Of a DNA stretch of 32,849 nucleotides, positions 1 through 7,758 are shown piece after piece (the stretch's first letter is position 1; the number at the start of each line of letters is the position of its first letter). This stretch comes from Nitrospiraceae bacterium. Lineage in GTDB: Bacteria > Nitrospirota > Thermodesulfovibrionia > Thermodesulfovibrionales > UBA1546. Made by a program: the position numbers and the translations under genes. Location of the stretch: contig QZJQ01000027.1 of the NCBI GenBank assembly GCA_003599795.1, positions 1 to 32,849 on the forward strand, read 5' to 3'. The notes below the pieces were generated by a model. That model saw nothing but the letters and a program-made list of their open reading frames with translations. It was not told the DNA's origin and did no database searches.

Positions 1-1005
1 TTTTGAAACCCTGTAACTTACGCCTGCTGATGCAACAACATTTTCCTCAATCATTGTAGAGCCAAAATCATTTGCGCCGAACCTTAATGCAACTTCAGCT
101 ATTTTCAACCCCTGCGTTACCCACGATGCCTGTATGTTTTTAATGTTATCAAGATATATTCTGGATAAGGATAGAACACGGAGATACTCAACAGCAGTAG
201 CAGCTTGAAGTTGAGAGTTCTTTTTTTTATCCTTTGACCCTTTGACCCTTTGACCCTTTGACCCTAATTTTGTGTTCCCCGGCTGGAATGTCCACGGGAT
301 GAATGCAGTAAATCCTCCTGTTCTGTCCTGAAGGTTTCTTATTGCGTCAAAATGTTCAATGATGTCATCAGGTTTTTCAATGCTCCCGAACATCATTGTC
401 GCTGTCGTCCTCACGCCAAGCCTGTGCGCTTCTTCCATAACCTTTAGCCATGAGGATGATTTTATTTTCCTTGGGCTCAGTATCTCCCTCACCCTGTCAG
501 AGAGTATCTCAGCGCCTCCTCCGGGGATGGAATCAAGCCCAGCGGATTTCAAAATCTTTATTGTTTCTCTTATTGTCAGATTTGATTTATCAGCAATGTA
601 GCATATCTCAGGAGGTGAAAATCCGTGGACATTAATATCAAAACGCGATTTTATTGATTTGAGCAGATTAATGTAGTACTCAATATTGAAATCAGGGTGT
701 AATCCTCCCTGAATTAATATCTGCGTGCCGCCGAAATTTATAGTCTCTTCAATCTTTTTGAATAACTCACCTTCACTCAATATATAAGAATCCTTGTCTT
801 CCTTATCTCTCCAGAAGGCGCAGAACGTGCATTTATTTATGCAGATGTTTGTGTAGTTGATGTTCCTGTCAATGACGAATGTGCCAGTCTTTTCAGGATG
901 TAAGCTCTTCCGTATTTCATCCGCCTTCTGTCCAAGCTCAAGAAGGTCAGCGTTTTTTAGTAATTCAAGCCCTTCCTTTTTTGTTATGCGTTTATGCTCA
1001 TTCAT
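1..1005 (-). CDS. mqnC: Cyclic dehypoxanthinyl futalosine synthase MqnC (3'-truncated by window edge)
   Basis: Radical-SAM enzyme of the futalosine route to menaquinone; the family cyclises dehypoxanthine futalosine. The CX3CX2C cluster motif is Cys55, Cys59, Cys62 (context NICINKCTFCAF), followed by the family motifs QGGLHP, PGGGAEI and, near the visible end, GSTMIEENVV. The frame is open to base 1 (335 codons), so only the last residues are missing. The ATG at 1003-1005 overlaps the mqnE stop by one base (TAATG), with a GGAG-type ribosome site upstream, so the two genes are translationally coupled. Odd feature: residues about 249-266 are a lysine/serine-rich low-complexity insert encoded by short tandem repeats, just where the family normally runs directly from the PGNTxLG motif into the AATAVEYL helix. 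The frame stays open through it. Confidence 0.93.
   Translation of the reverse strand, partial: MNEHKRITKKEGLELLKNADLLELGQKADEIRKSLHPEKTGTFVIDRNINYTNICINKCTFCAFWRDKEDKDSYILSEGELFKKIEETINFGGTQILIQGGLHPDFNIEYYINLLKSIKSRFDINVHGFSPPEICYIADKSNLTIRETIKILKSAGLDSIPGGGAEILSDRVREILSPRKIKSSSWLKVMEEAHRLGVRTTATMMFGSIEKPDDIIEHFDAIRNLQDRTGGFTAFIPWTFQPGNTKLGSKGQRVKGSKDKKKNSQLQAATAVEYLRVLSLSRIYLDNIKNIQASWVTQGLKIAEVALRFGANDFGSTMIEENVVASAGVSYRVSK
199..264. repeat. Short tandem repeats inside mqnC
   Basis: Four exact copies of the 8-mer TTTGACCC occupy 233-264. They are followed leftward by a poly-T run and a GAAGTTGAGAGTT unit (about 207-219) of the kind also seen between nadD and rsfS. Because 8 is not a multiple of 3, the copies are read in rotating frames (GSKGQRVKGSKD). 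Copy-number change would shift the frame. Confidence 0.9.
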
Positions 1006-2090
1006 TAACTTTTCACTCCTAACTCCCTATAAAAACTATCCCTTTCAACTGGTATCTTCCCTGCCTTCTTGATCAGATTCTTTAACTGCTCCGCTGTCAT
1101 TGCGTTTGCGCTCAATGCGCCTGCCGAATGCGTAATCTTTTCTTCTATAACCGTTCCCTCAATGTCATCAGCGCCGAATAAAAGCGCGACCTGAGATAGC
1201 TTTTCTCCGAGCATAATCCAGTAAGCCTTGATGTGAGGGAAGTTATCAAGCACAAGCCTGCTCACGGCAATCGTCTTTAGATCATCTATGCCTGATGTAT
1301 TATGACCCCTACCCCCTAATTCGGTATTCTTCGGATGATAGGCCAGCGGAATAAATGCCTGAAATCCTTTGGTTCTATCCTGCAACTCTCTCAGTTTCAT
1401 CAGGTGATCAACCCTCTGCTCATAGTTTTCAACATGTCCGTATAGCATAGTTGCATTCGTCTTTATGCCTGCTTTATGCGCGGCCTCCATAACAGCAAGC
1501 CATCCCTCGCCCGAAAGCTTTTCAGGGCATAGTTGATTTCTCACTGCAATATCAAAAATCTCTGCGCCTCCTCCCGGCATTGTGTCAAGGCCGTGCTTTT
1601 TGAGTTCAAGGAGTGTGTCCATAATGTTCAGGCCGCTTATTTTCGAAAAATATTCTATCTCTGTTGCGGTGAATGCCTTTATGCATATCTTTGGGAATGC
1701 TTTTTTTATTCCGGAAACCATCTCAAGATAATATCCAAAGGGCCAATCAGGATGCAGCCCGCCGGTGATGTGAACTTCAGTGAATGGATTAATCAGTGAA
1801 TGGGTGAATCCGTGAAGCTTTTGAATAATCTCGTTAATTGTTAGTTCGTATGCGCCTTTTTCTCCTTTTGAGCGGCTGAAGGCGCAGAACTTACAACGGT
1901 TGACACAGATATTTGTGGGATTGATATGGATGTTTCTAACAAAATACGCCTTATTGCCGTTCTTCTTTTTTGCCGCACGGGATGCAAGTTTTCCGAGAGT
2001 GAATATGTCATCAGTATCAAATAATCTGAGGGCGTCTTCTTTCGTCAGTCTTTGCTCAGACAGGATCTTATCTTTAATCTTTTGCAGCAT
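1005..2090 (-). CDS. mqnE: Aminofutalosine synthase MqnE
   Basis: Radical-SAM enzyme making 6-amino-6-deoxyfutalosine from 3-[(1-carboxyvinyl)oxy]benzoate and SAM, an early step of the futalosine menaquinone pathway. The CX3CX2C motif is at Cys62, Cys66, Cys69 (ICVNRCKFCAF). It is followed by ITGGLHPDWP, PGGGAEIF, an AFIPLAYHPKNTELG segment and the C-terminal GTVIEEKITHSAGA motif that separates MqnE from MqnC. Its 361 residues are normal for the family. It lies immediately upstream of mqnC, overlapping by one base, and is divergent from hemC across an 80 bp gap. No strong Shine-Dalgarno precedes the ATG; a weak AAGGAAG lies about 15 nt upstream. The last residues (GVKS) and the mqnC ribosome site are made from an AGTTAGGAGTGAAAAGTT unit of the repeat family described elsewhere. 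Confidence 0.93.
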   Translation of the reverse strand: MLQKIKDKILSEQRLTKEDALRLFDTDDIFTLGKLASRAAKKKNGNKAYFVRNIHINPTNICVNRCKFCAFSRSKGEKGAYELTINEIIQKLHGFTHSLINPFTEVHITGGLHPDWPFGYYLEMVSGIKKAFPKICIKAFTATEIEYFSKISGLNIMDTLLELKKHGLDTMPGGGAEIFDIAVRNQLCPEKLSGEGWLAVMEAAHKAGIKTNATMLYGHVENYEQRVDHLMKLRELQDRTKGFQAFIPLAYHPKNTELGGRGHNTSGIDDLKTIAVSRLVLDNFPHIKAYWIMLGEKLSQVALLFGADDIEGTVIEEKITHSAGALSANAMTAEQLKNLIKKAGKIPVERDSFYRELGVKS

Positions 2091-2108
2091 TTAGAAAATA
2101 AGTCTTCC

Positions 2109-2138
2109 TTGAAGCTTTAGCTAATAAGATATTATACT
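2109..2138 (+). promoter_or_regulatory. Candidate sigma-70 promoter of hemC
   Basis: TTGAAG (2109-2114), an 18 bp spacer, then TATACT (2133-2138). The predicted transcript would start about 2145 and carry the GGAG ribosome site at 2161-2164 before the hemC TTG. Read by eye only. Confidence 0.5.
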
Positions 2139-2170
2139 ATAAACTCTTAAATTCATTTTCGGAGACGAAA

Positions 2171-3151
2171 TTGGCAAAGAAGAAAGTCGTAATCGGCACA
2201 CGCGGAAGTAAGCTTGCATTGTGGCAGGCTGAGTGGGTGAAGTCCGAGCTTTTAAAATTAAATCCCGCTCTGACTATTGAGCTTAATAAGATAAAGACAA
2301 CCGGCGACAAGATCCTTGACGTTCCTCTTGCGAAAGTGGGTGGAAAAGGGCTTTTCGTAAAAGAGATTGAGGAAGCGCTTCTGCGCGGCGAGGCAGACCT
2401 TGCAGTCCACAGCATGAAAGACGTGCCGACAGATTTTCCTAAAGGGCTTCATCTCGCTGTTATATGCAAAAGAGAAGACCCGAGGGATGCATTCATATCG
2501 CAAGTTAAAAGTGAAAAATTAAGAGTTAAAAGTTTTAAAGAGCTTCCAAAAGGCGCGACTGTTGGAACGAGCAGTTTAAGGCGTTCGTGCCAGTTGCTGA
2601 GCATAAGACCGGATTTGAAGATAGAACAACTAAGAGGAAATCTTGATACAAGGCTGAGGAAACTTGATGAAGGGAAATTTGACGCAATCATCCTTGCAGC
2701 TGCGGGTGTTAAGAGGCTTGGATGGGCAAACAGGATTACCGAAACAATTGAACCCGGAATAAGCCTTCCTGCAATTGGACAGGGCGCAATCGGGATTGAA
2801 TGCAGGGTTGAGGGTGATTTTATTAATAAACTTATTGCTCCGCTTAACCACAATGAAACCTCTGTCTGTGTTCGCGCTGAAAGGGCCTGTCTTAAGAAAC
2901 TTGAAGGCGGATGTCAGGTGCCGATTGCGGCATATGCGACCCTTGCCGGCGGCAGGCTGTCAATGAACGGATTGGTTGGGAGCGTTTCCGGAGACAGGAT
3001 TATCAAAAGCCATGTAGAAGGAAATCCAAAAGACGCCGAATCTCTCGGACTCAAACTCGCGGAAGATTTACTTTCAAAAGGAGCAAAAGAGATTCTTGAT
3101 GAAGTTTACGGCAAAGACATCAGGCCTGTTAACGGCGAGATAGCAAGCTGA
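2171..3151 (+). CDS. hemC: Hydroxymethylbilane synthase (porphobilinogen deaminase)
   Basis: Condenses four porphobilinogens to hydroxymethylbilane in haem/sirohaem/corrinoid synthesis. It opens with [14 protein letters not shown], has the catalytic Asp84 in HSMKDVP, the VGTSSLRR arginine motif, and Cys248 in [11 protein letters not shown] as the attachment point of the dipyrromethane cofactor. The start is a TTG with GGAG six bases upstream; no in-frame ATG fits the conserved N-terminus. In E. coli the matching residues are Asp84 and Cys242, so about six extra residues lie between them here. They coincide with residues 111-120 ([10 protein letters not shown]), encoded by AAGTTAAAAG-type repeats. 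The gene is convergent with tyrS, one base apart at the 3' ends. Confidence 0.95.
   Translation: MAKKKVVIGTRGSKLALWQAEWVKSELLKLNPALTIELNKIKTTGDKILDVPLAKVGGKGLFVKEIEEALLRGEADLAVHSMKDVPTDFPKGLHLAVICKREDPRDAFISQVKSEKLRVKSFKELPKGATVGTSSLRRSCQLLSIRPDLKIEQLRGNLDTRLRKLDEGKFDAIILAAAGVKRLGWANRITETIEPGISLPAIGQGAIGIECRVEGDFINKLIAPLNHNETSVCVRAERACLKKLEGGCQVPIAAYATLAGGRLSMNGLVGSVSGDRIIKSHVEGNPKDAESLGLKLAEDLLSKGAKEILDEVYGKDIRPVNGEIAS
2502..2536. repeat. AAGTTAAAAG-type degenerate repeat inside hemC
   Basis: Several degenerate copies of a GTTAAAA/AGTGAAAA heptamer-like unit lie in frame in hemC and encode residues 111-121 ([10 protein letters not shown]). The same unit recurs at the mqnE/mqnC junction, in the nadD-rsfS gap and inside aroC. 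Confidence 0.8.
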
Positions 3152-3152
3152 A

Positions 3153-4361
3153 TTACTTCCCTACAACCCTAAAAAACTTCCTCTTCCCTGCCTTAAAAAG
3201 ATAATTTCCCTTTTTGAGTTTTGCATCAGGGTTATCGCACTTTTTGTCATCAATTGTAACTCCGCCCTGTTTCATGAGCCTTACCCCTTCACTACTTGAG
3301 ACATTGATAGCGAGTTTCATAATCTTCGGAATCCACATCTCGTCTTCTTCCCACTGAAGCTCAAAAACAGGAATCTCATCGGGTATTCCCTTGTCCTTGA
3401 AAATATGCCCGAATTCTTCTTTGGCTTTTAATGCCGCATCTTTCCCCCAGTATCTTTCCACAATCTCCAGCGCAAGATTTTCTTTTGCAGTCTTTGGATG
3501 GACTGTGCCTTCTTTGATTCCTTTTTTAAGCTCATTCAGTTCCTCAAGTGATATATGGCTCAAAAGTTCATAGTATCTGAGCATTAACGTATCGCTTATG
3601 GACATGATCTTGCCGAACATATCCTTCGGCTGTTCCGTAATGCCGATGTAATTGCCAAGGCTCTTTGACATCTTGTTCACACCATCAAGCCCCTCAAGCA
3701 GAGGCATTAATACAACAGCCTGCTCTTCAACCCCCATTTTCCTTTGCAAAGTTCTCCCCATCAGGATGTTGAATTTCTGGTCAGTGCCGCCAAGCTCAAC
3801 ATCTGCCTTGAGATGAACGGAATCGTACGCCTGAAATAATGGATAATAGAATTCAAGAATTGATATGTCCTGCTGGTTTTCAAACCGCTTCTTGAAGTCT
3901 TCTCTTTCAAGCATCCGCGCAACTGTCTGCATGGAGCCGAGCCTTACAATATCCATAGCGCCCATCTTTGCAAGCCATTCGCTGTTGAACATTACCTTTG
4001 TCTTTTTAGCATCCAGTATCTTGAATATCTGCTCTTTGTAAGTCTCAGCATTCTTAAGCACTTCTTCTTTTGTCAGAGGTTTTCTCACCTCTGATCTTCC
4101 TGTCGGGTCACCGATCATGCCTGTGAAATCACCAATCAGAAATAATATCTCATGCCCCAGTTCCTGAAACTGCCGCATCTTCTCAAGAAGGACTGTATGT
4201 CCGAGATGAATGTCAGGCGCAGTGGGATCAAAACCTGCCTTTATCCTGAGAGGCTTTTTCTCTTTATTGGACTTCTCAAGTTTGGCAAGAAGCTCTTTTT
4301 CGCTTATTACTTCAACAGCGCCTCTTTTGATTATCTCAAGTTGCTTTTCCGGCGTAATCAT
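3153..4361 (-). CDS. tyrS: Tyrosyl-tRNA synthetase
   Basis: Class I aminoacyl-tRNA synthetase charging tRNA-Tyr. The ATP-binding HIGH-type motif is HLGH (residues 52-55, context [12 protein letters not shown]). The KMSKS motif is present as KMSKSLGN (230-234). The tyrosine-recognition region contains [12 protein letters not shown]-terminal S4-like RNA-binding domain (about 335-402) ends the 402-residue protein, a normal length for the long TyrRS subfamily. The ATG has no Shine-Dalgarno at the usual distance, but a promoter-like -10 ends seven bases upstream, so the mRNA may be leaderless. Transcription diverges from rpmH. Confidence 0.96.
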   Translation of the reverse strand: MITPEKQLEIIKRGAVEVISEKELLAKLEKSNKEKKPLRIKAGFDPTAPDIHLGHTVLLEKMRQFQELGHEILFLIGDFTGMIGDPTGRSEVRKPLTKEEVLKNAETYKEQIFKILDAKKTKVMFNSEWLAKMGAMDIVRLGSMQTVARMLEREDFKKRFENQQDISILEFYYPLFQAYDSVHLKADVELGGTDQKFNILMGRTLQRKMGVEEQAVVLMPLLEGLDGVNKMSKSLGNYIGITEQPKDMFGKIMSISDTLMLRYYELLSHISLEELNELKKGIKEGTVHPKTAKENLALEIVERYWGKDAALKAKEEFGHIFKDKGIPDEIPVFELQWEEDEMWIPKIMKLAINVSSSEGVRLMKQGGVTIDDKKCDNPDAKLKKGNYLFKAGKRKFFRVVGK

Positions 4362-4368
4362 GGGAATT

Positions 4369-4398
4369 ATGATAACCCCTTAAGGCCGTAGTAGTCAA
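4369..4398 (-). promoter_or_regulatory. Candidate leaderless promoter of tyrS
   Basis: On the minus strand TTGACT (4393-4398), an 18 bp spacer, then TATCAT (4369-4374), with seven bases before the ATG. The start site would fall on or next to the first base of the start codon. It is back to back with the rpmH promoter. Confidence 0.55.
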
Positions 4399-4406
4399 TT
4401 CGTTCC

Positions 4407-4436
4407 TTGACTTTATTCCTGCTAAAAAGATATACT
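4407..4436 (+). promoter_or_regulatory. Promoter of the rpmH-yidD-yidC operon
   Basis: TTGACT (4407-4412), an 18 bp spacer and TATACT (4431-4436). Unlike the tyrS promoter it leaves a short leader that contains a GGAG ribosome site (4445-4448) before the rpmH ATG. Confidence 0.65.
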
Positions 4437-4455
4437 TTTCGTCTGGAGAAAAACA

Positions 4456-4596
4456 ATGGGAACATATACTACATACCATCCTCACAAGATTAAAAGGAAA
4501 CGGACACACGGCTTCCTTGAGCGCATGAGCTCAAAGGGAGGACGCAAGGTCATTCAAAGAAGAAGGGCAAAGGGCCGAAAGAAACTGGCTGTTTAA
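4456..4596 (+). CDS. rpmH: 50S ribosomal protein L34
   Basis: A 46-residue, very basic protein containing the L34 signature [18 protein letters not shown] and ending in [13 protein letters not shown]34 is a small structural protein of the large ribosomal subunit. The start ATG is preceded by GGAG at a good distance. The N-terminus ([11 protein letters not shown]) is a few residues longer than the common MKRTYQP form. In most bacteria rnpA follows directly; here the next gene is yidD and only 91 bases intervene. Confidence 0.95.
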   Translation: MGTYTTYHPHKIKRKRTHGFLERMSSKGGRKVIQRRRAKGRKKLAV

Positions 4597-4687
4597 TCTT
4601 TGATTCCTTATCGCAGGCAGGGCTTTACACCTATGAACCTTATTAATAATGTGAGCGGCTCTGATGCATACAGTGCAGGAGTGCAAG

Positions 4688-4909
4688 GTGGGAGATATAA
4701 TTAAAAATATTTTATTAGGGCTTATAAAGCTCTATAAATACGCTATCTCTCCATTACTGCCTGACAGCTGCCGGTTTGTGCCAACCTGTTCTGAATATTC
4801 GGCAGAGGCAATAAAAAGATATGGCGCTGTAAAAGGCAGTTATCTTTCAGTAAAAAGAATACTCCGGTGTCATCCGTTTCATAACGGCGGCTATGACCCT
4901 GTAAGGTAA
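4688..4909 (+). CDS. yidD: Membrane protein insertion efficiency factor YidD
   Basis: Small membrane-associated protein that assists YidC-dependent insertion of inner-membrane proteins. It carries the family signature [17 protein letters not shown] with its cysteines, then [16 protein letters not shown] prefer the GTG at 4688, which has AGGAG at 4677-4681 and begins just before the usual N-terminal amphipathic helix (73 residues). An in-frame ATG at 4664 would add eight residues but has no convincing ribosome site. It is 8 bp upstream of yidC in the same operon. The position normally held by rnpA, between rpmH and this gene, is empty. Confidence 0.92.
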   Translation: MGDIIKNILLGLIKLYKYAISPLLPDSCRFVPTCSEYSAEAIKRYGAVKGSYLSVKRILRCHPFHNGGYDPVR

Positions 4910-4917
4910 ACAGAATA

Positions 4918-6513
4918 ATGGGAACAGAAAAAAGAACATTAATAGCTATAATCTTTTCAATAATCATCCTTCTTGGATGGCAGTTTTTATTTCCGCCCCT
5001 GCCGCAGAAACAGCCGGCAACCGAACAGGTAAAAGAAGAAAAAAAAGAAAGTAAACCTCTGGAGACTGCCAAGCCTGTTTCCATTCCTGTTTCAAAACCA
5101 ACAGCAATGCCTTCAGACGAAAAAGAGGTCAGGATTGAGACAGGCCTTTATTCAGCAACGCTCTCCTCAATAGGCGGTACCATAAAAAAATGGGAATTAA
5201 AAAAGCATAAAGATAAAGATGGGCTGCCTGTGGTCCTTCAGCAGGGACAGAGCGTTTATCAGCCTCTCAGCATAGGCTCTCAAAATAACTTTAATCTTGC
5301 AAGTGTAAATTTCAGAATATCCGGAAGAGACCAGAAACTTGATGAAAATAAAAACACAGGCGCCATTGCCTTTGAATACGCAACCTCTGAATATTCTGTA
5401 AGAAGAACTTACACTTTTTATAATGACAGCTACAAGGTTGACCTTAAGGATGAAGTTGCAGGATTGCCTGAGTACTGGATAACCACAGGCACCGACTTCG
5501 GAATCCATGACAGAAAAGACGAATCAGCGCATCGCGGGCCTGTACTTCTGAAAGACGCAGAGAGGATAGAATTTGACGCGAAAAAACTAAAAGAAACCCA
5601 AAGCTATCAGGGCAGGCTGAGATGGATAGCTCAAGAGGACAAATACTTTTTCTCAGCGATTGTGCCTCTCACACAGATGGATGAGGCAAAGGCATGGAAA
5701 GTTCAGGATGCCTCAGTTATCGCATTCAAGGGCAAATCCGGCATTAATAATTTCATTGTCTACGCAGGCCCCAAAGAACACGACAGCCTCAAAAAATTAG
5801 ATGTGGGGCTTGAGCACATTGTTGACTTCGGATTTTTCTCCATTATATCAAGGCCGTTGTTCTGGCTTATGAAATTCTTTTATAAATTCATGGGCAATTA
5901 CGGATGGGCCATAGTGCTCCTGACAATTGTAACCAGAATTCCCTTTATCCCGCTGATAAATAAGAGCCAGGCATCAATGAAGAAAATGCAGGATATACAG
6001 CCAAGGATGAATGAGATAAAGGAAAAATACAAAGATAAGAAAGACCCGCAGAAGATGCAGAAGGAGATGATGGAGCTTTACAAAAAGCATAAGGTAAATC
6101 CCCTCGGAGGCTGCCTGCCGATGCTCCTTCAGGTTCCTGTGTTCTTTGCTCTCTATACAATACTTTCAATTGCCGTTGAATTAAGAGGCGCGCCGTTCAT
6201 GCTCTGGATAACAGACCTCTCAGGCCCGGACACGCTTTTCGGACATATCCCTTCATGGTTTCCATTGATAGGAGATTTCGCTGTTGGGCCGTTGCCAATT
6301 GCCATGGGCCTCACAATGGTCATCCAGCAGAAGATGACGCCATCGTCTGCCGACCCTGCCCAGCAGAAAATGATGATGCTCATGCCGATTATATTTACAT
6401 TTATGTTTCTTAATTTTGCGTCAGGGCTTGTGCTTTACTGGCTGGTGAACAACCTGCTTTCAATTGCCCAGCAGTTTTATGTGAACAGGAAATTGGCAAA
6501 AGAAAAAGCGTAA
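4918..6513 (+). CDS. yidC: Membrane protein insertase YidC/Oxa1
   Basis: Inner-membrane insertase acting alone or with SecYEG. The 531-residue Gram-negative form has an N-terminal membrane anchor (about 9-28), a charged linker, a periplasmic P1 beta-sandwich domain (about 60-310), and the conserved C-terminal five-helix core (about 325-525). The core carries the IPLINKSQASMKKMQ coiled region, the LGGCLPMLLQVPVFFALY helix and the FASGLVLYW helix. A jag/khpB gene often follows yidC; instead the downstream region holds a toxin-antitoxin pair on the other strand. Confidence 0.96.
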   Translation: MGTEKRTLIAIIFSIIILLGWQFLFPPLPQKQPATEQVKEEKKESKPLETAKPVSIPVSKPTAMPSDEKEVRIETGLYSATLSSIGGTIKKWELKKHKDKDGLPVVLQQGQSVYQPLSIGSQNNFNLASVNFRISGRDQKLDENKNTGAIAFEYATSEYSVRRTYTFYNDSYKVDLKDEVAGLPEYWITTGTDFGIHDRKDESAHRGPVLLKDAERIEFDAKKLKETQSYQGRLRWIAQEDKYFFSAIVPLTQMDEAKAWKVQDASVIAFKGKSGINNFIVYAGPKEHDSLKKLDVGLEHIVDFGFFSIISRPLFWLMKFFYKFMGNYGWAIVLLTIVTRIPFIPLINKSQASMKKMQDIQPRMNEIKEKYKDKKDPQKMQKEMMELYKKHKVNPLGGCLPMLLQVPVFFALYTILSIAVELRGAPFMLWITDLSGPDTLFGHIPSWFPLIGDFAVGPLPIAMGLTMVIQQKMTPSSADPAQQKMMMLMPIIFTFMFLNFASGLVLYWLVNNLLSIAQQFYVNRKLAKEKA

Positions 6514-6597
6514 CGCGAAGCATGAGCAAAGCGGCAACCGCATTAATGCAAAACCAAAGAAGGTTAATCAGCATCAGGTCTATGCGATTGGTATAAT

Positions 6598-6852
6598 CTA
6601 ATAATGGTATCTTAATTGAGCTATCATTATTTTATCTTCTTCAATTTTATATATAAGGCGATGTTCATTATTAATTCGGCGTGACCAGTATCCGGAAAGG
6701 TTATGCTTTAAAGGTTCCGGCTTTCCAATGCCTTTATACTTATTTTTCTGAATGTCTTTTATTAGTTCGTTAATACGCTTCAGGATTTGTTTGTCAGTAT
6801 TTTGCCAGTAAAGATAATCTTCCCATGCATTTTCTGAAAAAATTAGTTTCAA
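6598..6852 (-). CDS. yoeB: Toxin YoeB (Txe/YoeB-family mRNA interferase)
   Basis: An 84-residue protein with the same length and layout as E. coli YoeB. It contains YLYWQxTDK, the block GKPEPLKHNLSG, then WSRRI and EHRLIY, and ends RYHY. Catalytic residues sit at the E. coli numbers: Glu46, Arg65, His83 with terminal Tyr84. YoeB binds the ribosomal A site and cleaves mRNA there. The ATG overlaps the yefM stop by four bases. All active-site residues are intact, so it is probably functional. It occupies the gap between yidC and mnmE. Confidence 0.94.
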   Translation of the reverse strand: MKLIFSENAWEDYLYWQNTDKQILKRINELIKDIQKNKYKGIGKPEPLKHNLSGYWSRRINNEHRLIYKIEEDKIMIAQLRYHY

Positions 6853-7100
6853 GCTAATAAATCCCGCTCTTTACCTTTGCCCTTTTCAAGTTCCTTAATA
6901 GATTCAATAAGACGTTTAGCATTCTTAGGACTTTGCAAGAGGTAAGCTGTTTCATTAAGTGATTCATAATCTTCTAAAGAAATCATGACGACAGCTTCAG
7001 TTTTTTTGCGAGTTATGACAATAGGATTATGATCGTCACATACCTTTTTCATAGTCTTAGCTAAATCGCCGCGAGCAGACGTATATGTAATTGCTCTCAT
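6849..7100 (-). CDS. yefM: Antitoxin YefM (Phd/YefM family)
   Basis: An 83-residue antitoxin and autorepressor partner of YoeB. The N-terminal Phd/YefM DNA-binding fold (MRAITYTSARGDLAKTM, PIVITRKK, VVMISLEDYESL) is followed by ETAYLLQSPKNAKRL and a charged C-terminal toxin-binding tail, closely tracking E. coli YefM. The GGGAGG ribosome site is strong. Upstream lies a clear promoter overlapped by two TGTACA cores, the operator type bound by YefM-YoeB. The first gene of a two-gene operon with yoeB. Confidence 0.94.
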   Translation of the reverse strand: MRAITYTSARGDLAKTMKKVCDDHNPIVITRKKTEAVVMISLEDYESLNETAYLLQSPKNAKRLIESIKELEKGKGKERDLLA

Positions 7101-7130
7101 CTTGTTAAACCTCCCTCATATTTGTGCATA

Positions 7131-7168
7131 TGTACATAATATTGTACATGTACTGCATTTTTTGTCAA
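7131..7168 (-). promoter_or_regulatory. yefM-yoeB promoter and operator
   Basis: On the minus strand TTGACA (7163-7168), a 16 bp spacer and TACAAT (7141-7146). Two TGTACA hexamers sit at 7131-7136 and 7143-7148, centre to centre 12 bp, the nearer one overlapping the -10. The E. coli yefM-yoeB operator is known to use paired palindromes with TGTACA cores at this spacing, so autoregulation is very likely. Confidence 0.8.
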
Positions 7169-7175
7169 CTAATTT

Positions 7176-7231
7176 TTATAACGATGAGTGCGCACGCCGC
7201 GAAGCGGTCGGCGTGGAACGACAGGTTAGAG
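7176..7231 (-). other. Integron attC-like recombination site
   Basis: A 56 bp imperfect inverted repeat. Read on the minus strand it begins CTCTAAC (R''-like, 7225-7231), continues with TCGTTC (L''-like), the stem CACGCCG/CGGCGTG with a CCGCTTCGCGG tip, then ACTCA (L'-like), and ends GTTATAA (R'-like, 7176-7182). The order and wording resemble mobile-integron attC sites such as that of aadA cassettes. It lies 16 bp past the stop of the lipoprotein gene, exactly where a gene cassette carries its attC, and just before the yefM promoter. R' departs from the GTTRRRY consensus, so activity is uncertain. It could be an unrelated REP-like hairpin. Confidence 0.55.
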
Positions 7232-7247
7232 CTTCAGCCGTCAGAAA

Positions 7248-7637
7248 TTATTTATGCCCTGCAAAACCTGATGACAGTATTTGTCCCGTATTTTTGTCAA
7301 CTATTACAGACCAAAAAAATGGATACATAAAAGGCTTTCCGTTGTCAAACTTAAAATCAAATTTAATGTTAAATCTATCTTCAAATTCTCTTACATTAAA
7401 GCGATTAATATCTACATCTGTTTTTGCAGGATTTGTAGATTTGTCAGGGGGATTTTTAAAAAGATAGTTTTGAGCTAAAACAATAGCTTCTTTTTCATTA
7501 ATACCGTTGGAATAGTCGATTCCTAACATTTGCTGTTCTATATACTCGCTTGTGACGATGGACTGTTTTGCAACACAGCTGAAAAGCATCAAAATTAATA
7601 CAGTTAAAAGGATTAAGAAATTATAAGTAAATCGCAT
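7248..7637 (-). CDS. Small putative lipoprotein, function unknown
   Basis: A 129-residue protein with a hydrophobic signal and a lipobox-like LFSC (Cys21), so probably membrane-anchored. The mature part has a helical EKEAIVLAQNYL segment and a C-terminal beta motif FWSVIVDKNTGQILSSGFAGHK, similar in style to PepSY/NTF2-like or cystatin-like small domains; I cannot name the family. The start ATG (7635-7637) has GAGGGAAA upstream; an in-frame GTG at 7652 is less likely. An ATACGA-ACTG-TCGTAT palindrome (7664-7679) lies upstream and may be an operator. With the attC-like site just after its stop it resembles an integron gene cassette. Confidence 0.7.
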   Translation of the reverse strand: MRFTYNFLILLTVLILMLFSCVAKQSIVTSEYIEQQMLGIDYSNGINEKEAIVLAQNYLFKNPPDKSTNPAKTDVDINRFNVREFEDRFNIKFDFKFDNGKPFMYPFFWSVIVDKNTGQILSSGFAGHK

Positions 7638-7758
7638 TTTACTTTCCCTCACTAACGGTTACTATACGAACTGTCGTATTTTCCTAAAACTGAGTAAAAT
7701 ATAACACACCTCGAAGATTTTCTAAAGAGTAAATTTTGTATAAAATCAATTATGGGAT

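Noticed and set aside
6514-6597. A second attC downstream of yoeB
   Set aside because: GATTAAC and GTTACGC flank a GCGG-TTG-CCGC hairpin on the minus strand, but the L-box-like parts do not pair and the region has no attC wording, so I did not call it.
6521-6597. Remnant of jag/khpB after yidC
   Set aside because: The 24-codon frame has no KH or R3H-like residues; nothing supports a remnant.
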